A program made the position numbers and the translations under genes. The notes under the pieces were generated by a model. The model was not told where the DNA came from. It searched no databases and saw nothing but the letters and a program-made list of their open reading frames with translations. A stretch of DNA of 64,000 nucleotides from Methylobacter tundripaludum (GTDB taxonomy: Bacteria > Pseudomonadota > Gammaproteobacteria > Methylococcales > Methylomonadaceae), in contig NZ_PTIY01000007.1 of the NCBI RefSeq assembly GCF_002934365.1, positions 1 through 64,000 of the forward strand. Reading direction: 5' to 3'. Shown piece after piece: positions 1 through 9,068 of this stretch (position 1 is the first letter of the stretch; the number at the start of each line of letters is the position of its first letter).

Positions 1-39
1 ATAAGCTCAACCATCGCCCTCGAAAAACACTCAATTTTA

Positions 40-66
40 AAACACCTCATGAGGTCTTTTTTCCTG
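40..66. terminator. Small palindrome with T tract, possible terminator
   Basis: The palindrome ACCTCATGAGGT (48-59 region) is preceded by an A-rich run and followed by a run of T. The stem is only four or five base pairs with a CATG loop, so it is a weak candidate for an intrinsic terminator of a gene lying left of the window. Confidence 0.3.
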
Positions 67-158
67 AACAAGAGAGGGATGCCGCATGATTACTAGAATT
101 GCACTTCGGAGTTGAATCCGCCATTCTTAGTGAATCCTGAATCCAGGAGGCGTTTCTC

Positions 159-437
159 ATGCATATTTCATTAACACCAGAACTCGAAGCCATCATCAAA
201 GAAAAAGTCACTTCCGGTTTATATAACAATGCTAGCGAAGTAATCCGTGAAGCACTGAGGTTTATGAAAACCAACGAAGAGCTGATCAATCAGATGAAGC
301 GGGATCACTTGCGGTCGAAGCTGGCGGAGGGCGAACGTGATCTTGTTGACGGTCAATATACTGAACTCAAACCGGAACAGCTAAGCGATCATTTTCAGCT
401 GATAAAGAATCGCGCAATCGACCGTATTAATCGATAA
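159..437 (+). CDS. Orphan ParD-family antitoxin
   Basis: A 92-residue protein of the ParD/CopG antitoxin family. The N-terminal part (ISLTPELEAIIKEKV, then SGLYNNASEVIREALRFM) is the ribbon-helix-helix DNA-binding segment that represses its own operon. The acidic C-terminal tail would normally wrap a ParE toxin. The start is well supported by AGGAGG seven to eight bases upstream of ATG. No ParE toxin follows: the next 206 bases hold no gene, and then comes the large SIR2 protein. It resembles the intact ParD at 36623-36883 in the same window, especially in the SGLY..ASEVIR.ALR stretch. It may be an unpaired remnant, or an antitoxin acting on a toxin encoded elsewhere. The family call is firm; the present function is unknown. 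Confidence 0.85.
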   Translation: MHISLTPELEAIIKEKVTSGLYNNASEVIREALRFMKTNEELINQMKRDHLRSKLAEGERDLVDGQYTELKPEQLSDHFQLIKNRAIDRINR

Positions 438-498
438 TCAAGCCGAAACGCATCAATCGAGAATAATGGACTTCTCTAGGCAACTAAACTCATAATCT

Positions 499-531
499 AG
501 TAAATATTTACTGACATATACTTGAGCTCAA
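499..531. promoter_or_regulatory. Two palindromes upstream of the SIR2 gene
   Basis: AGTAAATATTTACT (499-512) and TTGAGCTCAA (522-531) are perfect palindromes lying 113-145 bases before the SIR2 start codon, in an AT-rich gap. They could be operator half-sites, possibly for the neighbouring ribbon-helix-helix protein. This rests on symmetry only, and short palindromes are common in AT-rich DNA. Confidence 0.25.
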
Positions 532-643
532 AAATGCTTTTGCAACGACAATCGCTCACAATCTAAGGCTATGTGGAGCATCTCGGTGAATTCATATTAC
601 TGATTGCAATTGAAAATATTATTAGCGTGTAGGGGTAATTGAT

Positions 644-3600
644 ATGTCGAAGAAGGAAGAGTCATTATGCCAAAAAAGGCAGGAAATACTTGAGACCATT
701 CGTAAAGAGTCAAGTTATAGACCAATAGTGCCATTTCTTGGTGCTGGTATTTCGGTTTCTGCGGGTTTTCCTACGATTAGATTTGTTATCCAATATCTTG
801 CGAAAGTGGATTTTGCTATTCAATATGGCGTATTCAAAGATCGTTTCCCAAAGATCAAAGAAGATCATCAGTGGGCATTGGATAACTATAGCCGGCATCC
901 GAGTAAATATTTAGAAGATTTTGGCTGGCCTAATCTAGGACAGCTCAACGCTGATATTTGGGAATGGCTTGAACGACCGCTGAATGAAAAAAATCAAAGT
1001 GATGATATTAAGAAGCCTTACAAAAATGGAGTAGGGCGGAAAAAAATTTGGGAGGTTAGTAATGAAGCAGTACGGCTCGCCATAAGTGATTATAAGGAAC
1101 GCGAGCAACGTGGTGAAAATTTAGGTAACAAAAAAATACTCCTTGATCTTCTCGCTTATGACGTGGGTATAGATAAAAAAATTAAAAAAATATCTGAAGC
1201 AGTTCCGAATATCTTAGAAGGAACAAAACCTCTTATAAATAAATCACTTGCGTTACGCGATCATCAACAGGCAATAGTTCAATGGACTTTGCGCAAAGAG
1301 CTGACGGGACGCGAAAGTGGTGCGAATCAAGCCATGTTGAAAGAATGGTTGCAATGGAAATCTCATTATCACTATGGTAATGAGTCCTCTGATGAACTGG
1401 AACCAAGTCTTTTATATGGTGACTGGGAAATGCTTTTGGACAAACTTTGCGAAGGTAATTTTAATCTCATTGATGCACTTTTCACCTCGTTCGAAAATGG
1501 GCTTAATCCAACCCTATCACACCGTTACCTTGCGTTCCTTCAGCCAAAGTTAGGGATACCGCTTTTACTTACAACCAATTTCGATTCCTTGCTTGAGCGT
1601 GCTTTTTATCAGGAAGGTATTCCGCCGAAAGTGTTTGATGTACACAAAGATGCTGAACTCCCAAATCAAGCTTTGGTTCATCGGCAACTTTCACTGCTTA
1701 AGCTTCATGGCTCTGCCTACGGACTTAGATTAGGTGAGCGGCTAAAATATACGCTCGAAATTGATGCCCGTAATAATGCTTTAGGCTACATACCGAAAGA
1801 TGCGCTAATACTGGTCATGGGTTTTAACGGTTCTGAGCGACGAATTATGCAAATACTCCAAGCATTTGTTCAGGAAAGAGAGCGTGGATCAGATAAACCT
1901 CGACTTATCTGGATTCAGGGGCCAAGTGAACCAGGCCCACTATTTAATGAATTGATTGCCGATTCGGGCAACAGCGTGCAACGTCTTAACGTTAGACACA
2001 TAGACACCTTTCTCCAAGAGCTGTATTTACACATTACCTGCAATAGTTACCAATCTACCTCTAGGAGCTATTCAACTATTTCCAGTAGACCCTTGACGAC
2101 AGGGCTGAAAACTTACCTCGCGAATACAAAAAAAGAAAAAGAGGAGAAGCGCCGTCCAGTCCATCTTTGTATTGGCGAAATCGATAATGGCAAACCTTCT
2201 TCGAACTGGTCTTCCCTTGCTGGGATGGCTTTTGTCAATTCGCTTGATAATGGATACACGGTAATCTGGATTGATCTTGAAAATCATCACACAGTGGAAG
2301 GTATCATTGCGGAATTTTTCAATCGTGTTCGTCTAATTGATCCTCAAATTCCATCATGTGCGATTACCAATATGGATGTCAACCGTGAAGCTGCAATATC
2401 TAAGGCGATTGAGAGAATCCACGATGTATTTAAAAGGGGACGCTACGTTCTTGTCCTCGACATGGTGGAATCATTTGGTCGACCGCAGATGGTGCATCAT
2501 GGTATCCCTTCATCGTATGAAAAACGTCTTGAAGGTCGTTCAAAAGGTTTATGGCGTTTTCTCAAGGAGCTGCTACACATGGGAAAAAGGATGCCAGCCC
2601 CTAATTACTGGGATTCTTATATTATCGTGACCGCCGACAAGCCGCGCCTTAGACATCATTTGAGGTCAATCGATAACACAACTCTGTTGAAGTCATGCAA
2701 ATCATACAAATACGCTTACCTGCTGATAAAGTCACTCCAACGCATTGGTGAAGAACAAAAATTACAACATAAACATATTTGCCTCCACCACCAAAAGAAT
2801 GAAGAATACAAAGATCTCATTTCCGAAAAAAATTTAGTACCAGAACCTGACCCATCAACCAATCTATCCGCACATTGGCGATATAGTGAGGCAAATCTGC
2901 CTGATAATTCGTTGAAACGTGCCAAAAATGTCCTTTTTCTACTCAATGCGCTTAGGTCAGAAGACAATGCTGAAGAATCCAAGCTTAAAAAACTCAGTGA
3001 AAAAACTACTACAGAAGCGTTTATCTGTCTCCTCTCGATTTTCCGTCGCCCCCGTTCTCTGCCATTGCTGCGTTCAATCGTAGAACGCTGGGGATTGCGA
3101 AAAATTGGAGAGAACTTACTTGATGATGAAGTTTCTGCAAAAACCCATGCTGCAATAAATGAATTATTACAGTTAATTGTCACCATTGGTAGTCCTGTAG
3201 GTAGTGTCGTATCACAGAATCATGAAGGTGGAAGTGTTTGGCTTTTCAGAGAAGTTTACGAGGCTATATACGATGCACTTACCGAACAGCTACATCTTAA
3301 AGCCTGGATAGATGCTTGGAAACTTGAAATCCCCTGTAATAAACCATCAAGTTCGGCGGCGATTATGGATGGTGTTTTAAGTATAACTTGGCACCTGTTT
3401 GCCGCTCGCGCTTATTACGTTGATATATTCCTACCTACTCATGATATACGATCATTCTGGGAGTATTTGTATCACCGCGTTTCCGCTATCCGAATCATTA
3501 CTTTGCTCATCACTATCATTGAAAAAGACTTCGAAAAAGGCGATAAGACAACCATTTGGAACGATTTGAGCATACATTGCAAAGAACTTTCTTCAGTTTG

Positions 3601-5632
3601 TGAAACTTTTCCAGTTGGTGATTCCGAAAGATTCAAACCCGATGATGATAATCCCTTTGAATGGTATGTTTGGGTACTAGGCATTTTTGACCCAATTAAG
3701 AGAAACACAAAGAAAATTTCTAGTGCACAAGAATTAGTAGAAAATTTTAAACTTCTTCGCAAAAACTCCTTGGACACACTTTTGATGGCTCTCAAGAAAA
3801 ATAAACTACTCTTTCGTATCGAAGCAGCCCCTGATAGCATTCTGGCATGGTCGGATCAGTTTCTGGAGTTTGAGTTGACTAATATGAAAGGAATTAGCGG
3901 GCACACTAGCGAATGTCCAATAGAAATTAAAGAGACGCTTGACGAACTTAGTAAACTATTTGAGAAGTTAAAATATCAAGCACTGCTATCGAAAATGGAT
4001 TACAAGAGCATTTTGAGCAAATACGGATCAGAATCCAACTTTAAGAAAGAAAAGAACAACTTTAATAAAATTGTTAAGGAATTAATTAAACTAGAAAAAA
4101 ATTTAAAGGATAAGGGGGAAACAGCTACAAATAAAGATAATAAAAACTTTTCCGAAAAGTTTCAAGGAGCTAAGGAGCAGCTTAATAATTTGTTAAATAT
4201 TGCGCGATGCCTTGTTCATCCCGGCGATCATCGTGCCGAAGAGCATACTCAGTTTATTCTTGACAAGCTGGATGACATAAAAGGAAGAACAACAAATACA
4301 GATATTGAGAGTTGGGTAAAAAGGAAACAACTTGTGGCACATGAACTGCGTGGTCGATCTTGGTTTATAAAGTGGCCGTTTTGGCACCCCCTACTTGAAC
4401 GTAAAGATTCCGACTCACGAATAATGGACGACAAGCTAAGAAAGGCCGAAATAGATTCTGTCCTTTTTGAAGACCTACTTCGTGAAACCACTAAAACAAA
4501 TGATGAAGATACAAAGAATCGATCCAACGCACTTACCATCAGAGTACGAGCGTTGTATTTGCGGGGACATTTCCCGCAAGCTCATCATTTTCTCGATCTC
4601 GCATCAACGGGACTGTTTCCTGAGCGAATCGACCACTGGTCATTGATCAGTGTAGTGCATATTATACGAGCTGAGCTACTTGCAATTAGTGCACATGAAC
4701 ACTACTTCTCTCTATCTAAACGCGATCAGGTACGCGAAAAGCTGAAGCTTGATGGTACGAGTACGCAAGATCAGAATAAACAGTTTAAAAAGTTACCTCG
4801 AAAATTCGCTGAACTAGCCAAAGAGCTACACCCCATCGCTGCCTCATCGCTAAAAAAAATCGAGCGTGCCGAACAAGAACTCCGTCATGCCGAGAAGTTG
4901 CTCCGTAACATGGCGCACCAAAATATTTGGCTCATTCGTATGGAATTTGGTTGGGCACAGATAAAAGTTGAGCGAATGCTTTTTGAAATAGAGTTACTGT
5001 TTTTGTCTTGGCAGTCATTAACAGTAACAGAATATCTCAAGAAAAGCGGTGAGCTTGAACAGGCAATTCTCGATACCATGCAACGACTTCGGAATGTTTT
5101 AGATATCATTCCTTACCAATCGCAAAAATGGACTGAGATGAATAATAACGAAATGGAGCCAGGTCAGGTGATGTTTCAAATCGAGTGCAGTGTCTATAAA
5201 CTATGGAGGCAATTGTTTGTGGTCGGGGCTTGTTATTCAAGCTTGTTGAATTGCCTATATATAGGGACTGGAAGTTTACACTATGATGAAGAAACAAGTC
5301 CCTTCGATATTGCAGATTTATTTATTCAGTATCTTTCCAGACTCGCTGAAAAACGCGACAACGCGATGAAATATCGTGAACAGTGGAAACTATGGTGTAT
5401 AGCGATGCGTTTTGATAGCTTCAGTGAAGCAGAAAACATGAAAACATTTTTTAACTCTGTTAGTTTACAAACCGAGGAAACATTCGCGGAAGCATTAAAG
5501 TCTATTTCATTTCGTGCAGCAGTCATCAAAGCGATGCGCAATGAATGTACGGATGAAAAAATTGAAATTATGTGGAATATACGAAGAGATAGGAGAAAGA
5601 CTCACAGAGCGGATTTAAGCGAATCGGCTTGA
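644..5632 (+). CDS. Giant SIR2-domain protein with STAND-like middle, probable anti-phage defence
   Basis: A 1662-residue protein. Residues about 25-400 form a SIR2-like NADase domain: GAGIS at 33-37, TTNFDSLLE near 309, KLHG near 353, and a GFNGSERRI segment near 393. These carry the Asn and His used for NAD binding and hydrolysis in bacterial defence SIR2 domains. Around residue 507 a glycine-rich GEIDNGKPSS segment sits where a STAND NTPase would have its Walker A motif, but it is degenerate. YVLVLDMVE near 600 looks like Walker B. The remaining thousand or so residues are largely helical and charged, as in the sensor solenoids of Avs/DSR-type proteins. In known systems, phage recognition triggers NAD depletion and cell death or arrest. 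Base composition is clearly more AT-rich than the purine genes next door, which suggests transfer. A weak AGGGG lies before ATG. The SIR2 assignment is firm; the STAND and sensor parts are inferred. Confidence 0.8.
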   Translation: MSKKEESLCQKRQEILETIRKESSYRPIVPFLGAGISVSAGFPTIRFVIQYLAKVDFAIQYGVFKDRFPKIKEDHQWALDNYSRHPSKYLEDFGWPNLGQLNADIWEWLERPLNEKNQSDDIKKPYKNGVGRKKIWEVSNEAVRLAISDYKEREQRGENLGNKKILLDLLAYDVGIDKKIKKISEAVPNILEGTKPLINKSLALRDHQQAIVQWTLRKELTGRESGANQAMLKEWLQWKSHYHYGNESSDELEPSLLYGDWEMLLDKLCEGNFNLIDALFTSFENGLNPTLSHRYLAFLQPKLGIPLLLTTNFDSLLERAFYQEGIPPKVFDVHKDAELPNQALVHRQLSLLKLHGSAYGLRLGERLKYTLEIDARNNALGYIPKDALILVMGFNGSERRIMQILQAFVQERERGSDKPRLIWIQGPSEPGPLFNELIADSGNSVQRLNVRHIDTFLQELYLHITCNSYQSTSRSYSTISSRPLTTGLKTYLANTKKEKEEKRRPVHLCIGEIDNGKPSSNWSSLAGMAFVNSLDNGYTVIWIDLENHHTVEGIIAEFFNRVRLIDPQIPSCAITNMDVNREAAISKAIERIHDVFKRGRYVLVLDMVESFGRPQMVHHGIPSSYEKRLEGRSKGLWRFLKELLHMGKRMPAPNYWDSYIIVTADKPRLRHHLRSIDNTTLLKSCKSYKYAYLLIKSLQRIGEEQKLQHKHICLHHQKNEEYKDLISEKNLVPEPDPSTNLSAHWRYSEANLPDNSLKRAKNVLFLLNALRSEDNAEESKLKKLSEKTTTEAFICLLSIFRRPRSLPLLRSIVERWGLRKIGENLLDDEVSAKTHAAINELLQLIVTIGSPVGSVVSQNHEGGSVWLFREVYEAIYDALTEQLHLKAWIDAWKLEIPCNKPSSSAAIMDGVLSITWHLFAARAYYVDIFLPTHDIRSFWEYLYHRVSAIRIITLLITIIEKDFEKGDKTTIWNDLSIHCKELSSVCETFPVGDSERFKPDDDNPFEWYVWVLGIFDPIKRNTKKISSAQELVENFKLLRKNSLDTLLMALKKNKLLFRIEAAPDSILAWSDQFLEFELTNMKGISGHTSECPIEIKETLDELSKLFEKLKYQALLSKMDYKSILSKYGSESNFKKEKNNFNKIVKELIKLEKNLKDKGETATNKDNKNFSEKFQGAKEQLNNLLNIARCLVHPGDHRAEEHTQFILDKLDDIKGRTTNTDIESWVKRKQLVAHELRGRSWFIKWPFWHPLLERKDSDSRIMDDKLRKAEIDSVLFEDLLRETTKTNDEDTKNRSNALTIRVRALYLRGHFPQAHHFLDLASTGLFPERIDHWSLISVVHIIRAELLAISAHEHYFSLSKRDQVREKLKLDGTSTQDQNKQFKKLPRKFAELAKELHPIAASSLKKIERAEQELRHAEKLLRNMAHQNIWLIRMEFGWAQIKVERMLFEIELLFLSWQSLTVTEYLKKSGELEQAILDTMQRLRNVLDIIPYQSQKWTEMNNNEMEPGQVMFQIECSVYKLWRQLFVVGACYSSLLNCLYIGTGSLHYDEETSPFDIADLFIQYLSRLAEKRDNAMKYREQWKLWCIAMRFDSFSEAENMKTFFNSVSLQTEETFAEALKSISFRAAVIKAMRNECTDEKIEIMWNIRRDRRKTHRADLSESA

Positions 5633-5649
5633 ATCCCTAGAGGCTTACA

Positions 5650-5680
5650 AGCCGGACGGGGCAACATGCCCCGCCGGCTG
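5650..5680. terminator. GC-rich hairpin between convergent genes
   Basis: AGCCGG-A-CGGGGC pairs with GCCCCGCCGGCT around the loop AACAT, with a single bulged A. It sits between the convergent SIR2 gene and purK, the usual place for a bidirectional terminator. There is no clear T tract on either side, so the role is inferred from position and stem strength. Confidence 0.45.
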
Positions 5681-5700
5681 TAAAGTTATTCAAAAAACAT

Positions 5701-6795
5701 CTACGAATCATCAACTTGATCAGCCAGCGCGGCCAGTTTCTTGACCAATTCCGATAATTGTTCCCGGCTTTCCGCGCGCACCGTGGCATGCGCCACTTTC
5801 CGCCCTTTGCGCGGCGCTTTATCGTAAAGATGCAAATGCGCATGGGGAATTGCCAACAGTTCTTCAGTCTTAGGCAGTCCGCCGATAAAGTTGACCATGG
5901 CCGCGTTGCCTACCGGCGCTGTTGAGCCTAACGGCAGATCCAGGATCGCCCGCAGGTGATTTTCAAACTGGCTGGTTTCCGCGCCTTCGATCGTCCAGTG
6001 GCCGGAGTTATGCACCCGTGGCGCAAACTCGTTGGCAACCAGATGGCCGTCCATTTCAAACAGTTCCAAGGCCAGTACACCGACATAATCCAGCTCCTCC
6101 AACAAGCGGGAGACATAGCTTTCCGCCTGTTGTTGCATCGGATCGTCGGCACGGCATTCGGAAACGCGCAGTATGCCGCCGCGATGCAGGTTTTCCGATA
6201 ACGGATAGAAGACAATCTCCCCTGAAACACTGCGCACGGCGATGATCGACACTTCGCGGTTAAACGGCACGAAGGCTTCAACAACAGCCGGTACGCCTTG
6301 CAACAGCTCCCAGGCCGATTTTAAATCGTCGGCCGATTTGAGCAGCGACTGGCCTTTGCCGTCGTAGCCCTGGGTGCGGCTTTTCAAAATGGCGGGATAG
6401 CAGAGGGTGGTCATCGCCTGTTCCAGGCTTTCAAGGCTGTCCACCGCCGCATAAGCCGGAGTGGGGATGTCGATGTCGTGGAAAAAGGTTTTTTCAAGCA
6501 AGCGGTCCTGGGCAATGGCCAGGGCTTTCGGGGCCGGATGCACTTGGGTGTGGGAGGCCAGAAACTCCGCGACTTCAGCCGGAACATTCTCGAATTCGTA
6601 AGTGACCACATCGGCGCGTTCCGCCAGCTGCGCCAATAATTTCGGATCGTTGTAATCGCCGATCAAGGGCTCGCCCAGCTTGTTGGCGCAGGCATCGGCG
6701 GAGGGATCGAGAAAAATAAATTCCAATCCTAATGGCGTACCCGCCAGCGCTATCATTCTGGCCAGCTGGCCTGCGCCCAATATGCCCACTCTCAT
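5701..6795 (-). CDS. purK: N5-carboxyaminoimidazole ribonucleotide synthase PurK
   Basis: A 364-residue ATP-grasp enzyme that converts AIR, bicarbonate and ATP to N5-CAIR in de novo purine synthesis. The N terminus ([16 protein letters not shown]) is the PurK Rossmann-like start. The middle has the ATP-grasp lysine segment ([14 protein letters not shown]) and [16 protein letters not shown]. The C-terminal half has [29 protein letters not shown], the metal- and substrate-binding signature of the family. Length is typical. Its ATG overlaps the purE stop by four bases (ATGA), so purE and purK are translationally coupled and act on consecutive steps. Confidence 0.97.
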   Translation of the reverse strand: MRVGILGAGQLARMIALAGTPLGLEFIFLDPSADACANKLGEPLIGDYNDPKLLAQLAERADVVTYEFENVPAEVAEFLASHTQVHPAPKALAIAQDRLLEKTFFHDIDIPTPAYAAVDSLESLEQAMTTLCYPAILKSRTQGYDGKGQSLLKSADDLKSAWELLQGVPAVVEAFVPFNREVSIIAVRSVSGEIVFYPLSENLHRGGILRVSECRADDPMQQQAESYVSRLLEELDYVGVLALELFEMDGHLVANEFAPRVHNSGHWTIEGAETSQFENHLRAILDLPLGSTAPVGNAAMVNFIGGLPKTEELLAIPHAHLHLYDKAPRKGRKVAHATVRAESREQLSELVKKLAALADQVDDS

Positions 6796-7292
6796 AACGC
6801 ATCCCCCGGTCTTGGATCGGAATGCGCAAGCACCGATTCGGTTTGCTCGCTTCTGAAATTGTTTAATGCGGGCTTATATTGAGCATGTTTGTTGCTGATG
6901 ATCGCGGCAGCCAGCAAGGCCGCGTTGATCGCGCCCGCTTTGCCTATCGCCAGTGTGCCGACCGGAATGCCGGCGGGCATTTGCACGATGGACAACAGGG
7001 AATCCATGCCGTTCAGCGCCTTCGACTGCACCGGCACGCCCAGCACCGGCACGGCTGTCTTCGCGGCCGTCATGCCCGGCAGATGCGCGGCTCCGCCCGC
7101 TCCGGCGATAATCACTTCCAGGCCTTTGCCCTCGGCCGTTTCGGCATAATCGAACAGTTTATCCGGGGTGCGGTGCGCCGAGACCACTTCGACCTCGTGC
7201 GGAATGCCGAGCCGTTCCAGCGTTTCCGCTGCAAAGCGCATGGTTTCCCAGTCGGACGTCGAGCCCATGATGATGCCAACCAGTGCGGTCAT
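6792..7292 (-). CDS. purE: N5-carboxyaminoimidazole ribonucleotide mutase PurE
   Basis: A 166-residue class I PurE that moves the carboxyl group of N5-CAIR to give CAIR, the step after PurK. Visible signatures are GSTSDWETM for phosphate binding, VSAHRTPD with the catalytic His, [11 protein letters not shown], and [20 protein letters not shown]. The start is supported by AAGGAG nine bases before ATG. It is the first gene of the two-gene purE-purK operon, transcribed leftward. The last residues after the conserved core are not diagnostic. The enzyme acts as a cytosolic octamer in known relatives. Confidence 0.97.
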   Translation of the reverse strand: MTALVGIIMGSTSDWETMRFAAETLERLGIPHEVEVVSAHRTPDKLFDYAETAEGKGLEVIIAGAGGAAHLPGMTAAKTAVPVLGVPVQSKALNGMDSLLSIVQMPAGIPVGTLAIGKAGAINAALLAAAIISNKHAQYKPALNNFRSEQTESVLAHSDPRPGDAL

Positions 7293-7507
7293 GTGTTACT
7301 CCTTATTAAGCAGGTAATCATAAATGTCTAATAGTTATCACGAAGGGAAACGCCATTAAGTTAAGGATTTTTCCGTTCGCCCTAAGCCCTTCGGCTCACC
7401 ACGAACGGCTTAACCTCGCCACAAACGGCTTAACTGAATGACATTGCCTACATACATCAGAAAAATCAAAGCCGCGTAGTATCGCATAAACTCCGGTATG
7501 TTCATCT
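7293..7507. other. Non-coding gap between purE and the 7.5 kb repeat
   Basis: No convincing gene is seen here. Around 7381-7440 there are two near copies of the phrase ACGAACGGCTTAAC / ACAAACGGCTTAAC. The first is preceded by CCCTTCGGCTCACC, a variant of the small palindromic repeats seen again near 42 kb and inside the kinase gene at 14.1 kb. Confidence 0.4.
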
Positions 7508-7703
7508 TTATACACAAGTATTTTAAGAGTCGTCATTCCGGCATGGATTGCCGGAATCCAGGCCACAGGGATGTGAACGCTTGGTTTATCTAACACGCTC
7601 CTATTTTGCAAGAGTTATTGTTTGCTTCGGCATTGCCATCCATGACTTCTGGATCCCGGCAATCCCTGCCGGAACGACGCGGCTAATAAGCACTTATGTA
7701 TAA
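7508..7703. repeat. MITE-like nested inverted repeat, about 196 bp
   Basis: The left arm (7508-7565) and right arm (7638-7703) are imperfect inverted copies. The left arm runs TTATACACAAGT, then GTCATTCCGGC, ATTGCCGGAATCCAG. On the opposite strand the right arm runs TTATACATAAGT, then CGTCGTTCCGGC, ATTGCCGGGATCCAG. The core GTCxTTCCGGCAxGGATTGCCGG is the same one found in the element at 42277-42438, but the outer ends differ. No transposase is encoded, so it would depend on one encoded elsewhere or be a REP/BIME-type repeat. Confidence 0.75.
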
Positions 7704-7720
7704 GTTTTTACCTTGAATTT

Positions 7721-9043
7721 CTAACTTTCATCACTATCGAGCCCCGCCTGTTCGGTGATGCTTTTAGGAAAAGTCTTTTTGACTTTAACGCCCAGCTCGA
7801 CAAAGCTGCTGGCCTGACGGATCAGGTTGCCGTTGCCCTGAGTCAATTTGTTCATCACGCCGTCATAAGTGCTGTTGACGGTGCTTAATTGCTTGCCCAG
7901 TTTATCCAGGTCGTCGACGAAGCCCCGGATCTTGTCGTAAACCAGCCCGGCCTTATCGGCGATAGCACGGGCATTTTCGTTTTGGCGTTCATAGCGCCAG
8001 ATGTTTTCAATAGTGCGCAAAGTGGCTAATAATGTCGTCGGGGTGACCACGATGATTTTATGCTCGAAGGCGTCGGTAAACAGGCGCTCGTCGGCCTGGA
8101 ATGCGGCGATGAAGGCCGATTCGATCGGCATGAACAGCAACACGAAATCCAGCGACCTGAGGCCTTTCAGGCCGGAATAATCCTTGTTGCTCAAGCCCTT
8201 GATGTGCTCCCGCACCGCGTCGGTATGTTGCTTTAAGGCCAGCACCCGCTCCTGGTCATCCTCGGTTGAGCAATAGCGCTCATAAGCCAGCAACGACACC
8301 TTGGAATCGATCACCACATCCTTGCCCTCGGGCAAACGGACGATTACATCGGGCTTGAACAACCGATTATCCTCGTCCCGGAATGCGCCCTGGGTTTCGT
8401 ACTCGACGCCTTTGCGCAGCCCGGATTTTTCCAGCACTTTTTCCAGGATCATTTCGCCCCAGTTGCCCTGGGCTTTCTTGTCGCCTTTCAACGCGCGGGT
8501 CAGGTTCAGCGCTTCCTGGTTCATTTGCGCGGTATCGCGCCGCAACGAGACGATTTCCTCGCGCAGGGAAATGCGGTCCTTGTTCTCGTTGTCGTAAACC
8601 GTTTCGATGCGCTGCTTGAACTCGCCCAGCTGTTCCCGTAGCGGGGTGACGATATGATCGAGGCTGGTTCTATGGTGTTCGGTGAACTGCTTGCTGCGGT
8701 CGTCGAAAATTTTGCCTGCCAGGTTTTCAAACTGGGTGTTCAGGCGCAGTTCCGCATCCAGCAACAATTTTAATTTTTCCTCGGTATTTTTCGCCTGCTC
8801 GTCCATGCGGGCCTGCAACTGGGCATTCTCGGTTTTGGTTTCGATGAACAGCTGCTGCAATTGCTTGAATTCGGCTTCGCGGGTTTGGAACTGCTTTAGT
8901 TTTTCTTCGGCGACAGCGAGATCGGTCGAGAGTTGCCGGATCAGGGTTTTATCCTTGCCGCTCAACAAGCGCATGGTCAATGCGCCGAGCAACAGGCCTA
9001 TTAACGTCAATACCAGCGGAGGAATATTATTGATAAAATTCAT
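7721..9043 (-). CDS. rmuC: DNA recombination protein RmuC homologue
   Basis: A 440-residue RmuC-family protein. A single N-terminal membrane segment (PLVLTLIGLLLGALTMRLL) is followed by a long coiled coil to about residue 170. The conserved nuclease-like core then contains ALKGDKKAQGNWGEMILEKVLEKSGL, RLPEGKDVVIDSKVSLLAYERY, and FVLLFMPIESAFIAAF; the DxK of VIDSK is the restriction-endonuclease-fold signature. RmuC limits DNA inversions in Escherichia coli and has been linked to degradation of foreign or damaged DNA. It is a single gene transcribed leftward. The stop codon lies 17 bases right of the MITE-like repeat at 7508-7703. Confidence 0.95.
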   Translation of the reverse strand: MNFINNIPPLVLTLIGLLLGALTMRLLSGKDKTLIRQLSTDLAVAEEKLKQFQTREAEFKQLQQLFIETKTENAQLQARMDEQAKNTEEKLKLLLDAELRLNTQFENLAGKIFDDRSKQFTEHHRTSLDHIVTPLREQLGEFKQRIETVYDNENKDRISLREEIVSLRRDTAQMNQEALNLTRALKGDKKAQGNWGEMILEKVLEKSGLRKGVEYETQGAFRDEDNRLFKPDVIVRLPEGKDVVIDSKVSLLAYERYCSTEDDQERVLALKQHTDAVREHIKGLSNKDYSGLKGLRSLDFVLLFMPIESAFIAAFQADERLFTDAFEHKIIVVTPTTLLATLRTIENIWRYERQNENARAIADKAGLVYDKIRGFVDDLDKLGKQLSTVNSTYDGVMNKLTQGNGNLIRQASSFVELGVKVKKTFPKSITEQAGLDSDES

Positions 9044-9068
9044 GGGCTAGCTCAAGCAAGTCATTTGA

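Noticed and set aside
7508-7516. TTATACACA as a DnaA box
   Set aside because: It is an isolated match inside the arm of a MITE-like repeat, without other boxes nearby.
7396-7611. Minus-strand open frame of 71 codons
   Set aside because: It is mostly made of the palindromic repeat at 7508-7703 and is a by-product of that repeat.
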